A DNA stretch of 20,941 bases from Candidatus Melainabacteria bacterium (GTDB lineage: Bacteria > Cyanobacteriota > Vampirovibrionia > Vampirovibrionales > JAJTHC01), in the NCBI GenBank assembly GCA_026389055.1, contig JAPLIO010000239.1, forward strand, positions 1 through 20,941, read 5' to 3'. Below the pieces are notes generated by a model, which saw only the letters and a list, made by a program, of their open reading frames with translations, made no database searches and was not told where the DNA came from. The position numbers and the translations under genes were made by a program. This document shows positions 7,092 through 15,635 of this stretch, piece after piece (position 1 is the stretch's first letter; every line of letters begins with the position of its first letter).

Positions 7092-7991
7092 TTACACCTT
7101 AGCGGTTAGTAGGTTGGCAAGCGTTGCACCCATATCCGCAGGGCTTTCAACCACGGCAATGCCAGCTTCTCTCAAAGCCTTCATTTTTTCTTCCGCCGTA
7201 CCTTTACCACCAGAAATAATCGCACCCGCATGCCCCATCCGCTTACCTGGGGGAGCCGTTTGCCCCGCAATAAAGCAAACAATCGGTTTGGTTACATTAG
7301 CCTTAGCATAAGCCGCCGCTTCTTCTTCCGCCGTACCACCAATTTCACCAATCATAATAATGGCATCGGTATCAGGGTCTGCTTGAAACAGGGCTAGGCA
7401 ATCAATAAAGTTCGTGCCGTTAATCGGGTCGCCACCAATCCCAATACAAGTAGATTGCCCAATACCGCGTTGCGTCAACTGGTCAACCGCTTCATAAGTC
7501 AGCGTACCAGACCGAGAAACTACACCCACCCTGCCAGGTAAGTGAATATGCACAGGCATAATGCCAATTTTCGCTTCACCGGGGGTAATAACACCAGGGC
7601 AGTTTGGGCCAATTAAACGGCTATCAGGGCATTCATCTTGCAAGAACTGTTTTACTCGCATCATATCCACTACAGGGATGCCTTCGGTGATGCAAATAAT
7701 CAATTCAATACCAGCCGAACCCGCTTCCATAATAGCATCCGCTGCGAATGGAGGTGGCACAAAAATAACCGTGGTATTGGCTTGGGTTGCTTTTCTAGCA
7801 TCATCTACCGTGTTGAAAATAGGCAGTTGAACGCCGTTAATTTCATGGGTCGTTCCGCCTTTATTGGGGGTAACACCGCCTACCACATTCGTACCCGCTT
7901 TCATACACTGTTCAGCATGAAACGAGCCTTCTTTTCCTGTTAAACCCTGTACAATTAAGCGGGTATGTTTACCGACTAAAACAGCCATCAT
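7092..7991 (-). CDS. sucD: succinyl-CoA synthetase, alpha subunit
   Basis: 299 residues from the tandem ATG at 7991/7988, with AAAGGA about 10 nt upstream. The open frame extends to 8063, but that extension overlaps the end of sucC and is not family-like. The enzyme interconverts succinyl-CoA + NDP + Pi and succinate + CoA + NTP in the TCA cycle, as a heteromer with the beta subunit. The N-terminal CoA-binding Rossmann domain shows VQGLTGKEGSFH; GPNCPGVITPGE and the GIGGDP loop follow. The phosphorylated His is His254 in GHAGAI. Length matches the family (~290-300). It follows sucC by 61 bp, so the two are probably co-transcribed. Very secure. Confidence 0.97.
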   Translation of the reverse strand: MMAVLVGKHTRLIVQGLTGKEGSFHAEQCMKAGTNVVGGVTPNKGGTTHEINGVQLPIFNTVDDARKATQANTTVIFVPPPFAADAIMEAGSAGIELIICITEGIPVVDMMRVKQFLQDECPDSRLIGPNCPGVITPGEAKIGIMPVHIHLPGRVGVVSRSGTLTYEAVDQLTQRGIGQSTCIGIGGDPINGTNFIDCLALFQADPDTDAIIMIGEIGGTAEEEAAAYAKANVTKPIVCFIAGQTAPPGKRMGHAGAIISGGKGTAEEKMKALREAGIAVVESPADMGATLANLLTAKV

Positions 7992-8052
7992 TGTGAAAAT
8001 TTCCTTTGTTAAACTTGCATAATGCGATACTAAAAGATGCTTCGGAACAAAT

Positions 8053-9234
8053 TTAAACAGCAACCGCTGTTTTATTCAAGCAAGCAACCACTTTAGCAGC
8101 AGCTTCTTCAAGGGTTTCGCCTACTTCATACCGCAGGCCGCTATCAGCTAAAATTTGCTTGCCAAGGTCTACGTTGGTGCCTTTCATCCGAATAACAATT
8201 GGCAATTTCATATCGAGTGCTTTGGCTGCTTTTACCACACCTGAAGCCAATTTATCGCACCGCAAAATCCCACCAAAAATGTTGATGAATACCACTTTCA
8301 CGGCAACATCGCTCATAATAATGCGGAAGGCATTTTCCAAGGCTTCATCTGTAGCAGAACCACCCACATCTAAGAAGTTAGCGGGGGCAGACCCGTACAA
8401 CTTAACGATATCCATGGTTGCCATTGCTAAACCAGCACCGTTAACCATACAAGCCACTTCGCCATCTAACTTAATATAGTTTAAGTTGAATTTAGACGCT
8501 TCCACTTCCAACGGATCTTCTTCATCCGTATCCCGCATTGCAACCAATTCAGGGTGCCGATAAAGGGCGTTAGAATCAAAGTTGACTTTACCATCTAAGG
8601 CGAAAACAGCATCATCAGCGGTAACAATCATCGGGTTGATTTCAACGAGTGAACAATCTTTTTCGATGAACATTTTGTATAAGCCTTGCATCAGCTGAGT
8701 CGCTTGTTTGGCTTGCGTTGGGTTTAAACCCAAACCGTAGCACACTTGACGCGTTTGAAACGCCTGCAACCCAAGGGAAGGGTGAATGTAAGTTTTCAAC
8801 AATTTTTCAGGGGTTTCTTCGGCTACTTTTTCAATATCCATACCGCCTTCGGTGGAAGCCATCAGCACGGGGCGAGAAGTATCTCTATCCATCACGATTG
8901 CCAAGTACAATTCCCGAACGATGTTTGAGCCTTCTTCGACCAACACGGTTTTAACTTTTTGCCCTTCAGGCCCTGTTTGGTGCGTAACCAACTGCATGCC
9001 TAAAATGGCGTTTGCGGCGGTTTCTACGGCTTGGGCGTTATTATCTACCACCTTTACACCGCCACCTTTGCCACGCCCACCAGCGTGAATTTGGGCTTTT
9101 ACAACCACTTTCGGGGTGGAAAGCTTAGCAGCCGCTTCTACAGCACCACTAGGGGTAGTGGCTACAAACCCATTAGGTACGGCAATACCGTACTGTGCAA
9201 AAATAGATTTTGCCTGATATTCATGAATTTTCAT
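8053..9234 (-). CDS. sucC: succinyl-CoA synthetase, beta subunit
   Basis: 393 residues (family ~390), ATG at 9234, AAGGAAAA about 12 nt upstream. It provides the nucleotide-binding ATP-grasp domain and the partner half of the CoA/phosphate site for SucD. Signature stretches are KIHEYQAKSIFAQYGI at the start, KAQIHAGGRGKGGGVK near residues 46-61, VEINPMIV, the NFLDVGG loop and FGGILRCDKLA in the C-terminal flavodoxin-like domain. Nucleotide preference (ADP or GDP) cannot be read with confidence. It heads the sucC-sucD pair; a 12-bp hairpin lies 24 nt before its ATG. Confidence 0.97.
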   Translation of the reverse strand: MKIHEYQAKSIFAQYGIAVPNGFVATTPSGAVEAAAKLSTPKVVVKAQIHAGGRGKGGGVKVVDNNAQAVETAANAILGMQLVTHQTGPEGQKVKTVLVEEGSNIVRELYLAIVMDRDTSRPVLMASTEGGMDIEKVAEETPEKLLKTYIHPSLGLQAFQTRQVCYGLGLNPTQAKQATQLMQGLYKMFIEKDCSLVEINPMIVTADDAVFALDGKVNFDSNALYRHPELVAMRDTDEEDPLEVEASKFNLNYIKLDGEVACMVNGAGLAMATMDIVKLYGSAPANFLDVGGSATDEALENAFRIIMSDVAVKVVFINIFGGILRCDKLASGVVKAAKALDMKLPIVIRMKGTNVDLGKQILADSGLRYEVGETLEEAAAKVVACLNKTAVAV

Positions 9235-9258
9235 TCAACTATTTTCCTTATTGAAACG

Positions 9259-9294
9259 TTTTTGAGTAGTATCGAAAACGAAACTACTCAAAAA
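9259..9294. promoter_or_regulatory. 12-bp perfect inverted repeat upstream of sucC
   Basis: TTTTTGAGTAGT (9259-9270) and ACTACTCAAAAA (9283-9294) surround a 12-nt loop. It lies between the DUF1292 stop (9359) and the sucC ATG (9234). It could end transcription from the gene to the right, be an operator, or form a leader hairpin; no U-run follows on the minus strand beyond the paired Ts. Confidence 0.5.
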
Positions 9295-9358
9295 ACAGGT
9301 AGAGGAGCATTTAACAAAACAATACAGTAGTATTCTACCATATTAAAGAACAATGAGC

Positions 9359-9727
9359 CTAGTTTTGAGACCCTGGTTCATCCAGCAAAATATCGTCAAT
9401 TTCAAAGTCGTAATCTTTTTTCTCTAATTCAGCGGCTACACGGTTAAATTCATCTTCGTCTTCAATGTATTCATAAACAGGCGTGCCATCAGCATCTTTG
9501 GTTACTTTCATCAGCACGAATTCTTCGTCGTAGCCTTCTTCACCTTCTTCTGGGGCTTCGTCTTCTTCGGTACCTTGGTACAATAATAAGGCATAAGCTT
9601 GCCCGTCAATTTCCATTTCGTCAATGCGTTCAAAGTAATGAACAACGCCGTTTTCATCGGTGGTTTCAACCACTTCTACCATGCCGTGTCCGTTTTGTTC
9701 TGTCATATCTTGTGCCATCATCATCAT
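9359..9727 (-). CDS. DUF1292 family small acidic protein
   Basis: 122 residues, starting with four consecutive ATG codons (9727-9716) after a GGAG about 10 nt upstream of the first. The order matches the DUF1292 pattern: a beta strand EVVETTDENGVVHYFERI, then EMEIDGQAYALLLYQ, an acidic linker (EEDEAPEEGEEGYDEE), FVLMKV and a final DEDEFNRVAAELE helix. The family is widespread in Gram-positives and cyanobacteria-like lineages and has no established function. Nearly a third of residues are Asp/Glu, suggesting a soluble cytoplasmic protein. A promoter-like site lies about 75-100 nt upstream. The family call is fairly firm. Confidence 0.85.
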   Translation of the reverse strand: MMMMAQDMTEQNGHGMVEVVETTDENGVVHYFERIDEMEIDGQAYALLLYQGTEEDEAPEEGEEGYDEEFVLMKVTKDADGTPVYEYIEDEDEFNRVAAELEKKDYDFEIDDILLDEPGSQN

Positions 9728-9798
9728 GGGTCCATATCTCCAATTAAGTAAAATAAAAATAAGTGTAAAGAGAGCGTTAATCTTACATTTGCCTATCT

Positions 9799-9827
9799 AT
9801 AATACCCCCAACAAAATCAGAAACCAA
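9799..9827 (-). promoter_or_regulatory. likely promoter for the DUF1292 gene
   Basis: On the minus strand TTGGTT (9822-9827) and TATTAT (9799-9804) are 17 nt apart. The leader to the ATG at 9727 would be about 65 nt. Confidence 0.45.
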
Positions 9828-9854
9828 TAGGGCGAACGGAAAAAACAAAAAACA

Positions 9855-11006
9855 TTACGGAGCAATTTTGGGCTTCATTTTTTTAACATAGTCGTAAGCT
9901 GGTTTTTCAACAAACGTATGCAATAAATAACTAGCCAGCACAGACCCTATCAACATCAATACCACGGTAACATTAACCGCTACGGGCAGTGCCATAAATT
10001 TGGCTAATACCTTCACGCCAATAGCCCCACCCGCCGTAATAAACAGATGATGACAAAGATATAAAGCGAATGAAACTTCTCCTAAAAAGATAAAAAACCG
10101 AGTGCTTAACAGTTTGGAAAGCCAGCATTGCTGAAAACTAAGCCCAATTAACAACGGTAAGCCAAACACCACCAACACACTACTAGGCAGGAAAAACAAG
10201 CCAGCAATAAAGCCCACTAATGCCAACGGAGCCAAATTCTTCGCCAGCAAAGAAGGAACAGAGACTTCTTTGCGTAAGACAGGTAAAATCCACACTTGGG
10301 TGGCAATAGCCCCTAATAAAAATTCAAAGCCAATTTTAAGCAAAGAAACGTTATTGATGAAATCCGTTTCGCCCCCAAATACCCACGTGAAAACACCGAT
10401 AAAAGCCAGCAACAAAACAGAGAACAATCCTAACAAAATAGGCCGAGGCAATGGCAAAATACGACAAGCTACTAGCGGAAACAATAAATAAGCAAAAAAT
10501 TCGGTACTAATAGACCAACTGACTGAATTCCAAGTGGTTATTTTTTCGGGTAGATAAGATTGTAACAACAACAAGTTCAAGCCTAAATCTCTTAAGTTAA
10601 ATTTATCTGCCGTGTTTGCACTGATATGAAAAACCACCTCGGTTAATTTGTAAGTTACCCAAAACACCAATAGCATGGTGTAGTGGTTAGGCACAATTCT
10701 GGCCCACCGAAGCCTGTAGTAATAGAGCGTTTGCTGCCAGTTAAAGGTTTTCATTTTTGCACCGTAAACCATGGTCATAACAATACCACTAAGCATGAAG
10801 AAAACATCTACGCCAAAATAACCACAGAAAAAAAGTTTAGAAAAAAAAGGCAGCAAATCAGGAAAGAAAGCCGAATGTAACTGGGAGTGCTGTTTAATAT
10901 GCAGAGAAAACACCCAAAGTGCCATGATGCCCCGAATACCCGTTAAAGATTTGATGATGCCTAGTGGCACAGTAGGACTGGTATTAGCAGTGGCGTTGTT
11001 TTGCAT
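9855..11006 (-). CDS. acyltransferase family 3 membrane protein (OafA/OatA-like)
   Basis: 383 residues, about ten hydrophobic segments, consistent with the AT3 family that moves acyl groups (commonly acetyl) onto cell-surface sugars. Family marks: SLTGIRGIMALWVFSLHI with the conserved Arg and His near residues 20-37, GVDVFFMLSGIVMTM, and SWSISTEFFAYLLFPL. A late LYLCHHLF segment follows. Length fits a stand-alone AT3 domain with no SGNH extension. The start ATG at 11006 has AAGGA only 3-4 nt before it, closer than usual, but no better start is seen. The substrate (lipopolysaccharide, peptidoglycan or other glycan) cannot be told; no neighbouring glycan genes help. It is divergent from plsY. 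Confidence 0.88.
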   Translation of the reverse strand: MQNNATANTSPTVPLGIIKSLTGIRGIMALWVFSLHIKQHSQLHSAFFPDLLPFFSKLFFCGYFGVDVFFMLSGIVMTMVYGAKMKTFNWQQTLYYYRLRWARIVPNHYTMLLVFWVTYKLTEVVFHISANTADKFNLRDLGLNLLLLQSYLPEKITTWNSVSWSISTEFFAYLLFPLVACRILPLPRPILLGLFSVLLLAFIGVFTWVFGGETDFINNVSLLKIGFEFLLGAIATQVWILPVLRKEVSVPSLLAKNLAPLALVGFIAGLFFLPSSVLVVFGLPLLIGLSFQQCWLSKLLSTRFFIFLGEVSFALYLCHHLFITAGGAIGVKVLAKFMALPVAVNVTVVLMLIGSVLASYLLHTFVEKPAYDYVKKMKPKIAP

Positions 11007-11094
11007 TGTCCTTGTTAAGTCTCCAAAATTAGTTGTGTAGAGAGTTCAGTTATTAAATTAGCACAAACAGAGGCTTGAAAATGAAAGAAAGTTC

Positions 11095-11124
11095 TTGAGC
11101 TTTCAGCTGGGTTTGCGGTATGCT
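11095..11124 (+). promoter_or_regulatory. possible promoter for plsY-gpsA
   Basis: TTGAGC (11095-11100) and TATGCT (11119-11124) are 18 nt apart, giving a leader of about 43 nt to the ATG at 11174. Each hexamer matches the sigma-70 consensus at four of six positions. Confidence 0.4.
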
Positions 11125-11173
11125 AATAGAACTGTTAAGCTAAAATAAGTCGTTTTTAAAGTGAAATTCATCT

Positions 11174-11812
11174 ATGCCTCTTCTACCTGCTACTTCCGCT
11201 ATTTTACCTACAACCACCGCTCTTTCTGTTTTGGATTGGGGCTTGTGGCTACTAATAGGCTATGTCATTGGGTCGCTGCCCTTCGGGTATTGGTTGCCCA
11301 AGTGGTTTCGAGGCGTTGATATTCGGGAACATGGCAGTGGTAACACAGGCGGAACCAACGTGCTTCGTATTTGTGGTAAACCCTTAGGCATCGCCACCTA
11401 TGTGCTGGATTTCGCTAAAGCCTTCTTACCTGTATACATTCTGCGTAAAGGCATACCGCTTGAATATGGGCTACACATCGCCTTTGGGCTGATGATTGTA
11501 CTAGGGCACGCCAAAACCTTTTTATTAAACTTCAAAGGCGGAAAATCTGCTATGTCTACATTAGGGTGCATTTTTGCGTTTTCACCAGTAGGCGGTTTAG
11601 CCTGTGCTTTATTAGCCATCAGCGTAATGCGGTTAACTCGTATTGTTTCCGTGGGGTCTATTGTTACAGCCTCCTTGGCATGGGCTATTTTATGGGCGTT
11701 TAAAACGCCTATTCCTTACGTTATTTTTACGGCTATTGCGGGCGTTTTGGTTATTGCCCTTCATCGGGCTAATATTGCTCGGTTAATGGCAGGTACAGAA
11801 AATAAATTTTAG
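11174..11812 (+). CDS. plsY: glycerol-3-phosphate acyltransferase PlsY
   Basis: 212 residues, integral membrane. It transfers an acyl group from acyl-phosphate to sn-glycerol-3-phosphate, making lysophosphatidate, the first step of phospholipid synthesis. The three PlsY motifs are present: GSLPFGYWL with EHGSGNTGGTN (~53-62), GHAKTFLLNFKGGKS (~111-125), and the C-terminal HRANIARLMAGTENK. In most bacteria the second motif reads GGKG; here it is GGKS followed by AMSTLG, a form I associate with cyanobacterial-type PlsY. An N-terminal extension of ~20 residues precedes the first helix; no clear Shine-Dalgarno is seen, so the start is uncertain. gpsA, which makes its substrate, follows immediately. 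Confidence 0.93.
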   Translation: MPLLPATSAILPTTTALSVLDWGLWLLIGYVIGSLPFGYWLPKWFRGVDIREHGSGNTGGTNVLRICGKPLGIATYVLDFAKAFLPVYILRKGIPLEYGLHIAFGLMIVLGHAKTFLLNFKGGKSAMSTLGCIFAFSPVGGLACALLAISVMRLTRIVSVGSIVTASLAWAILWAFKTPIPYVIFTAIAGVLVIALHRANIARLMAGTENKF

Positions 11813-11851
11813 TTGCCCGAAAAAGTTGGTTTAGAAAGCAATCAAATTAAC

Positions 11852-12919
11852 ATGATGACGGATGAAAACACGGTAAAACTGGGTTCTACCAATAAAATTG
11901 CCATTTTGGGTGCGGGTAGCTGGGGGCTAACCTTAGCTTGGTTGGCAACCAATCAACAAAGAAAATCTGCTTGTGGTACAACATTGAGCAATAATGTGGT
12001 GTTGTGGGATAGAACCCCTGAAAAAGTGCAACAATTTAAAGAAAATCCGAACGTTACGTTCCCCGTTACGTTAACTATTCCTGAAAACTTGGTATTAACC
12101 AGTGATTTAGAAGAAGCTATTATCGGGGCCGAAGCCGTGCTATTTGTGGTTACTTCTAAAGCAACCCGTCAAGTGGCAGAACAAATTAAAGCCCTCAATG
12201 TGCTTTCGCCCAATGCCATTTTAATTAACGCTTCTAAGGGGATTGAATTTCCTTCGCTCAAGCCGATGTCTATGGTGCTAAAAGAAGTCTTTCCAACCCA
12301 TCGGGTGGGGGTGCTTTCAGGCCCAACGTTAGCCAAAGAAATTTTAACAGGGCTACCAACCGCTGCAACTGTGGCTGCCGAAGACTTAGAAACCGCCGAA
12401 TGGTTACAAGATAGGCTCAACTGCAACGAGCGTTTCAGGCTTTACACCAATACGGATTTAGTGGGCGTTGAATTGGCGGGGGCATTGAAAAACGTGTTTG
12501 CGATAGCTTCAGGGTATATGGCGGCTAAAAAAATGGGCGATAACGCTCGGGCAGCGTTGCTGACTAGGGGCTTGGCGGAGATGGCAAGGTTTTGTTTGAA
12601 GATGGGGGCAGAAATGCCAACGATTTACGGGCTTTCTGGGTTAGGAGATTTATTGGCTACTTGTAATTCACCATTGAGCCGAAACTATCAAGTGGGGTAT
12701 CGGTTAGGCAAAGGTGAAACGTTAGAAGAAATTTTGGCGGATATTAAAGTGGTTGCGGAAGGGGTTCAAACGGCGTTTGCGGTGTTTGAATTGGCAAAAA
12801 CAAGGGGTATTGAAACGCCAATTGTTGAATTGGTGGTGAATGCCCTCAGCGGGCAAGTGGTTTCAGGGGAAATGATGATTAAAAGCTTAATGAGCCGAAA
12901 ACTCAAGCAAGAGCGGTAG
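11852..12919 (+). CDS. gpsA: NAD(P)H-dependent glycerol-3-phosphate dehydrogenase
   Basis: 355 residues from the tandem ATG at 11852/11855; a TTG directly after the plsY stop (11813) would add 13 residues, with no better ribosome site. It reduces dihydroxyacetone phosphate to sn-glycerol-3-phosphate for lipid synthesis. The N-terminal Rossmann fold shows IAILGAGSWGLTLAW, then INASKGIE, LSGPTLAKEI and the catalytic-lysine stretch GALKNVFAIASGYM. The C-terminal helical domain shows TRGLAEMARF, YGLSGLGDLLATC and NYQVGYRLGKGE. Family length is ~330-340, so only the N-terminal tail before the Rossmann strand is extra. It is probably co-transcribed with plsY and ends at the hairpin 12899-12941. Confidence 0.95.
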   Translation: MMTDENTVKLGSTNKIAILGAGSWGLTLAWLATNQQRKSACGTTLSNNVVLWDRTPEKVQQFKENPNVTFPVTLTIPENLVLTSDLEEAIIGAEAVLFVVTSKATRQVAEQIKALNVLSPNAILINASKGIEFPSLKPMSMVLKEVFPTHRVGVLSGPTLAKEILTGLPTAATVAAEDLETAEWLQDRLNCNERFRLYTNTDLVGVELAGALKNVFAIASGYMAAKKMGDNARAALLTRGLAEMARFCLKMGAEMPTIYGLSGLGDLLATCNSPLSRNYQVGYRLGKGETLEEILADIKVVAEGVQTAFAVFELAKTRGIETPIVELVVNALSGQVVSGEMMIKSLMSRKLKQER

Positions 12920-12941
12920 ATTTTTCATCTTGCTTAAGTTT
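12899..12941 (+). terminator. probable terminator overlapping the gpsA 3' end
   Basis: AAACTCAAGCAAGA (12899-12912) and TCTTGCTTAAGTTT (12928-12941) pair over 14 bp with one mismatch and a 15-nt loop. A T-rich stretch (CTTTGATTT) follows. The left arm lies in the last codons of gpsA. Confidence 0.55.
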
Positions 12942-13015
12942 CTTTGATTTAATCCGATAGAGTAGCTAGAATGTTTTTAACAATGAGATAGTTACCGATA
13001 AAGGATTTTGATACG

Positions 13016-13630
13016 ATGCGTTTGAGCTTTAACACAGGGTTTACCTTAACGGAATTATTAGTAGGGCTTGGCATTTTAGGCTTGATTGCTGCCTTTGCGG
13101 TGCCCAAAGTACTGACTGCTTCAGGTGCTGCGTTAGCCAATGCGAAGGTGCATAAAGCAGCCCAAGCCGTAGTGAATGGCTATGAAAAATGGACGCAGGA
13201 AAATGGGAAAAATGATACTATAACTTTAGATCAAATCATGACTATGGTTCAACACAACGGTAGGCTAACCACTGGTATTATGGACGACCATCCTAATAGT
13301 ACCGATGTGTTCAATTGCGCAACCAACACAACTTGTTATAAAATGCCTGATGGTGCTATTATATTTTTCTATACAGCCGATGGAACATTTGTAGGAACAA
13401 GTAATAATGATGCTATTCACTTTTTAGTAGACCCTGATGGACGTAATACTGGTGTTAGCTCGTTGTCAACTTCAGAAACAGGGGCTTCTGTTGGATTCGC
13501 TTTATATTACAATGGACGTATTAGAAGTAGAAATAATTACAGAACAAACACACAATTACAGTTTGATGGAGCAATACTAACAAACTTAGGTGCTGAAAGT
13601 GACCAAGACCCTACATACTATTCACAATAG
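13016..13630 (+). CDS. type IV pilin-like protein (class III signal)
   Basis: 204 residues, ATG with AAAGGA about 10 nt upstream. The short leader MRLSFNTG is cut before Phe by a prepilin peptidase. FTLTELLVGLGILGLIAAFA is the usual methylated hydrophobic helix, with Glu at mature position 5. The head domain has two nearby cysteines (Cys101, Cys107), then MPDGAIIFFYTADG, a DAIHFLVDPDGRN stretch like the Ca-binding or Asn-Gly loop of major pseudopilins, and FALYYNGRI. It would assemble in an inner-membrane-based pilus or type II secretion pseudopilus. No other pilus gene is in the window, so the system is not identified. It stands alone between the gpsA terminator and convergent pyrG (10 bp to its stop). 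Confidence 0.88.
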   Translation: MRLSFNTGFTLTELLVGLGILGLIAAFAVPKVLTASGAALANAKVHKAAQAVVNGYEKWTQENGKNDTITLDQIMTMVQHNGRLTTGIMDDHPNSTDVFNCATNTTCYKMPDGAIIFFYTADGTFVGTSNNDAIHFLVDPDGRNTGVSSLSTSETGASVGFALYYNGRIRSRNNYRTNTQLQFDGAILTNLGAESDQDPTYYSQ

Positions 13631-13640
13631 TAGCGTAAAT

Positions 13641-15269
13641 TTACTTGACAGCCTTCAACAGCCCTAAAAATAGGGGGTGCGGGGCTTCTGGGCGAGATTT
13701 AAATTCTGGGTGGTATTGCGTTGCCACAAACCAAGGGTGATTGGTTAGTTCAATCACTTCTACCAATTCACGGTCTGGTGAAGTACCTGAAAAACTTAAC
13801 CCTTTAGCACTTAACGCTTCTCTGTAAGCATTGTTAAATTCATAACGGTGTCTGTGGCGTTCCATTACCACATCTGCCCCATAGGCTTTATGGGCATGGG
13901 TGTTTTTCACCAAATGGCAAGGGTACTGCCCTAACCGCATGGTGCCACCCTTGGTGGTAATGCGTTTTTGTTCGTCCATCATCACAATCACAGGGTGTGG
14001 TGTATCCGCATCAAATTCGGTGCTATTGGCGTATTCTAAGTTGGCTACGTTTCTGGCAAACTCAATAACGGCACACTGTAAGCCAACGCACAAGCCTAAA
14101 AATGGCAAATTATTTTCACGACAATACTGAATCACTTCAATTTTGCCTTCAATTCCTCTGTACCCAAACCCACCCGGCACGACAACCGCATCAATATCTT
14201 TCAACTGCTCCGCTACCGCTTCTTGAGAACTACACGCTTCAGAGTTGACCCAATGCAGCTTCACTTTGGCTTCTAGTTCACCGCCAGCGTGGTTTAAGCT
14301 TTCAATCACGGAAAGATAGGCATCTGCCAGTTGGGTATACTTACCCACAATGGCGACGTTAATGGTTCGTTTCGGGTTTTTTACCCTGTTTACCATCGCT
14401 GCCCAATCAGTCAATTGGGGTTCAGTATTGGGCAAGTTTAAGGTTTCCAGCACTTGGATAGCCAAGCCTTCTTTTTCCAACGCCAATGGTACTTCATATA
14501 AGGTGCTTAGGGTTTCACCCATAATTACTTTATCAGGGTCAATGTTTGTAAATTGAGCCAACTTTTGCCGTTCAGACCGTGCCAAGGGGCGTTCTGTTCT
14601 GCAAACCAAAATATCAGGCTGAATACCAATAGAGCGTAACGTGTTGACGCTATGTTGGCTGGGTTTTGTTTTCAATTCACCGCTGGTTGGCAAATAAGGA
14701 ATGAGCGTAACGTGAATGAAGCAAGTATTTTTAAAGCCTACATCATATCGAAATTGCCGAATGGCTTCCAAAAACGGTAAGCCTTCAATATCGCCAACTG
14801 TGCCACCAATTTCAACAATCATTACATCTGGGGCTAACTGGTTGACTGCTTTTTGTAAACAGCCCTTAATTTCATCGGTAACATGGGGAATAACTTGAAC
14901 GGTAGCCCCTAAATAATCGCCCCGACGTTCCTTTTTCAGGATGCTTTGGTAAATTCTACCCGTGGTTACGTTATTCAAGCGGGTTAAATTGGCGTTAATA
15001 AAGCGTTCATAATGCCCTAAATCCAAATCGGTTTCCGCCCCATCATCTGTAACAAAAACTTCACCATGTTGAAACGGAGACATGGTACCAGGGTCAATGT
15101 TCAAGTAGGGGTCAAACTTCAAAATAGAAACACTTAGCCCTCTAGCCCGCAATAATCTTCCCAAAGAAGCAGCCACAATACCTTTGCCTAGCGAGCTTAC
15201 AACCCCGCCTGTAACGAAGATATACTTGGTGGTTTTATTGGTGATAGAGACCGTACTGGGTGTTGTCAT
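13641..15269 (-). CDS. pyrG: CTP synthase
   Basis: 542 residues (family ~535-545), ATG at 15269, AAAGGA 11 nt upstream. It aminates UTP to CTP using glutamine and ATP, the last step of pyrimidine nucleotide synthesis. The N-terminal synthetase domain shows KYIFVTGGVVSSLGKGI, FDPYLNIDPGTMSPFQHGEV and DLDLGHYERF. A linker near residue 265-295 leads into the class I glutamine amidotransferase domain, where the nucleophile Cys lies in FLGLCVGLQ and the His/Glu pair in QYHPEFKSRP. All catalytic parts are intact. It stands alone on this strand. The 557-bp region upstream (15270-15826) holds its promoter region and the structured repeats described separately. Confidence 0.97.
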   Translation of the reverse strand: MTTPSTVSITNKTTKYIFVTGGVVSSLGKGIVAASLGRLLRARGLSVSILKFDPYLNIDPGTMSPFQHGEVFVTDDGAETDLDLGHYERFINANLTRLNNVTTGRIYQSILKKERRGDYLGATVQVIPHVTDEIKGCLQKAVNQLAPDVMIVEIGGTVGDIEGLPFLEAIRQFRYDVGFKNTCFIHVTLIPYLPTSGELKTKPSQHSVNTLRSIGIQPDILVCRTERPLARSERQKLAQFTNIDPDKVIMGETLSTLYEVPLALEKEGLAIQVLETLNLPNTEPQLTDWAAMVNRVKNPKRTINVAIVGKYTQLADAYLSVIESLNHAGGELEAKVKLHWVNSEACSSQEAVAEQLKDIDAVVVPGGFGYRGIEGKIEVIQYCRENNLPFLGLCVGLQCAVIEFARNVANLEYANSTEFDADTPHPVIVMMDEQKRITTKGGTMRLGQYPCHLVKNTHAHKAYGADVVMERHRHRYEFNNAYREALSAKGLSFSGTSPDRELVEVIELTNHPWFVATQYHPEFKSRPEAPHPLFLGLLKAVK

Positions 15270-15364
15270 AGGGGATGAAGTCCTTTATTTCAATAAGAGA
15301 GAGCGTAAAAAATGAGTATCTTTTACTTGGCTTGGATTTTACTTTTTATTATTGTCTCTCAAAC

Positions 15365-15400
15365 AAAAAACGATGACTACGCTTTTTTGTAAAAAGCTTT
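15365..15400. repeat. left copy of a 36-bp direct repeat
   Basis: Identical over 36 bp to 15704-15739. Each copy contains a perfect hairpin GCTTTTTTGTAAAAAGC (7-bp stem, 3-nt loop) and a weaker outer pairing of its A-run and T-run, so it could also act as a terminator. The copies bracket 303 bp of structured sequence. Confidence 0.9.
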
Positions 15401-15474
15401 AACTCTTGACAAAAAAGATAAACTTTCAGTTTTTGCTAGCTCTTTTTTGGATTTTTAGTTTCAAACCATATCCA

Positions 15475-15554
15475 GTTGGTAATAGGCTGGTGCGAACGTA
15501 GTGAAGCAGACCAATTAGAAAACCCTCTGGTTTTCGGTCAAGCCTATTGCCAAC
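15475..15554. repeat. 80-nt branched hairpin (structured repeat or RNA candidate)
   Basis: Outer arms 15475-15488 and 15541-15554 (GTTGGTAATAGGCT and AGCCTATTGCCAAC) pair over 14 bp with one wobble. Inside, GACC/GGTC (15509-15512, 15536-15539) and AAAACC/GGTTTT (15519-15524, 15529-15534) form a second stem with a CTCT loop. The inner wording (gcgaacgtagtgaagcaga) resembles dispersed intergenic palindromes. Confidence 0.6.
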
Positions 15555-15594
15555 GTACACGCAAGCCAATTAACCAGTTGTTCCCCTGGGGATT

Positions 15595-15623
15595 ATTAAG
15601 GGGGCGGTGAGCATCCCCTTAAT
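15595..15623. repeat. 9-bp perfect hairpin
   Basis: ATTAAGGGG (15595-15603) and CCCCTTAAT (15615-15623) pair with an 11-nt loop. TTTT follows, so a weak plus-strand terminator is possible. Confidence 0.6.
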
Positions 15624-15635
15624 TTTGCGGGGGGT

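Noticed and set aside
7992..8063. Extended start of sucD overlapping sucC
   Set aside because: The extra 24 residues are unlike the family and the ribosome site sits before 7991.
7114..9330. Plus-strand open frames antisense to sucC and sucD
   Set aside because: Both enzymes are certain on the minus strand; the antisense frames have no domain or ribosome site.
15475..15554. Integron attC site or signal recognition particle RNA
   Set aside because: The GTT...AAC ends have the wrong polarity for attC, and the conserved SRP tetraloop stem sequence is absent.
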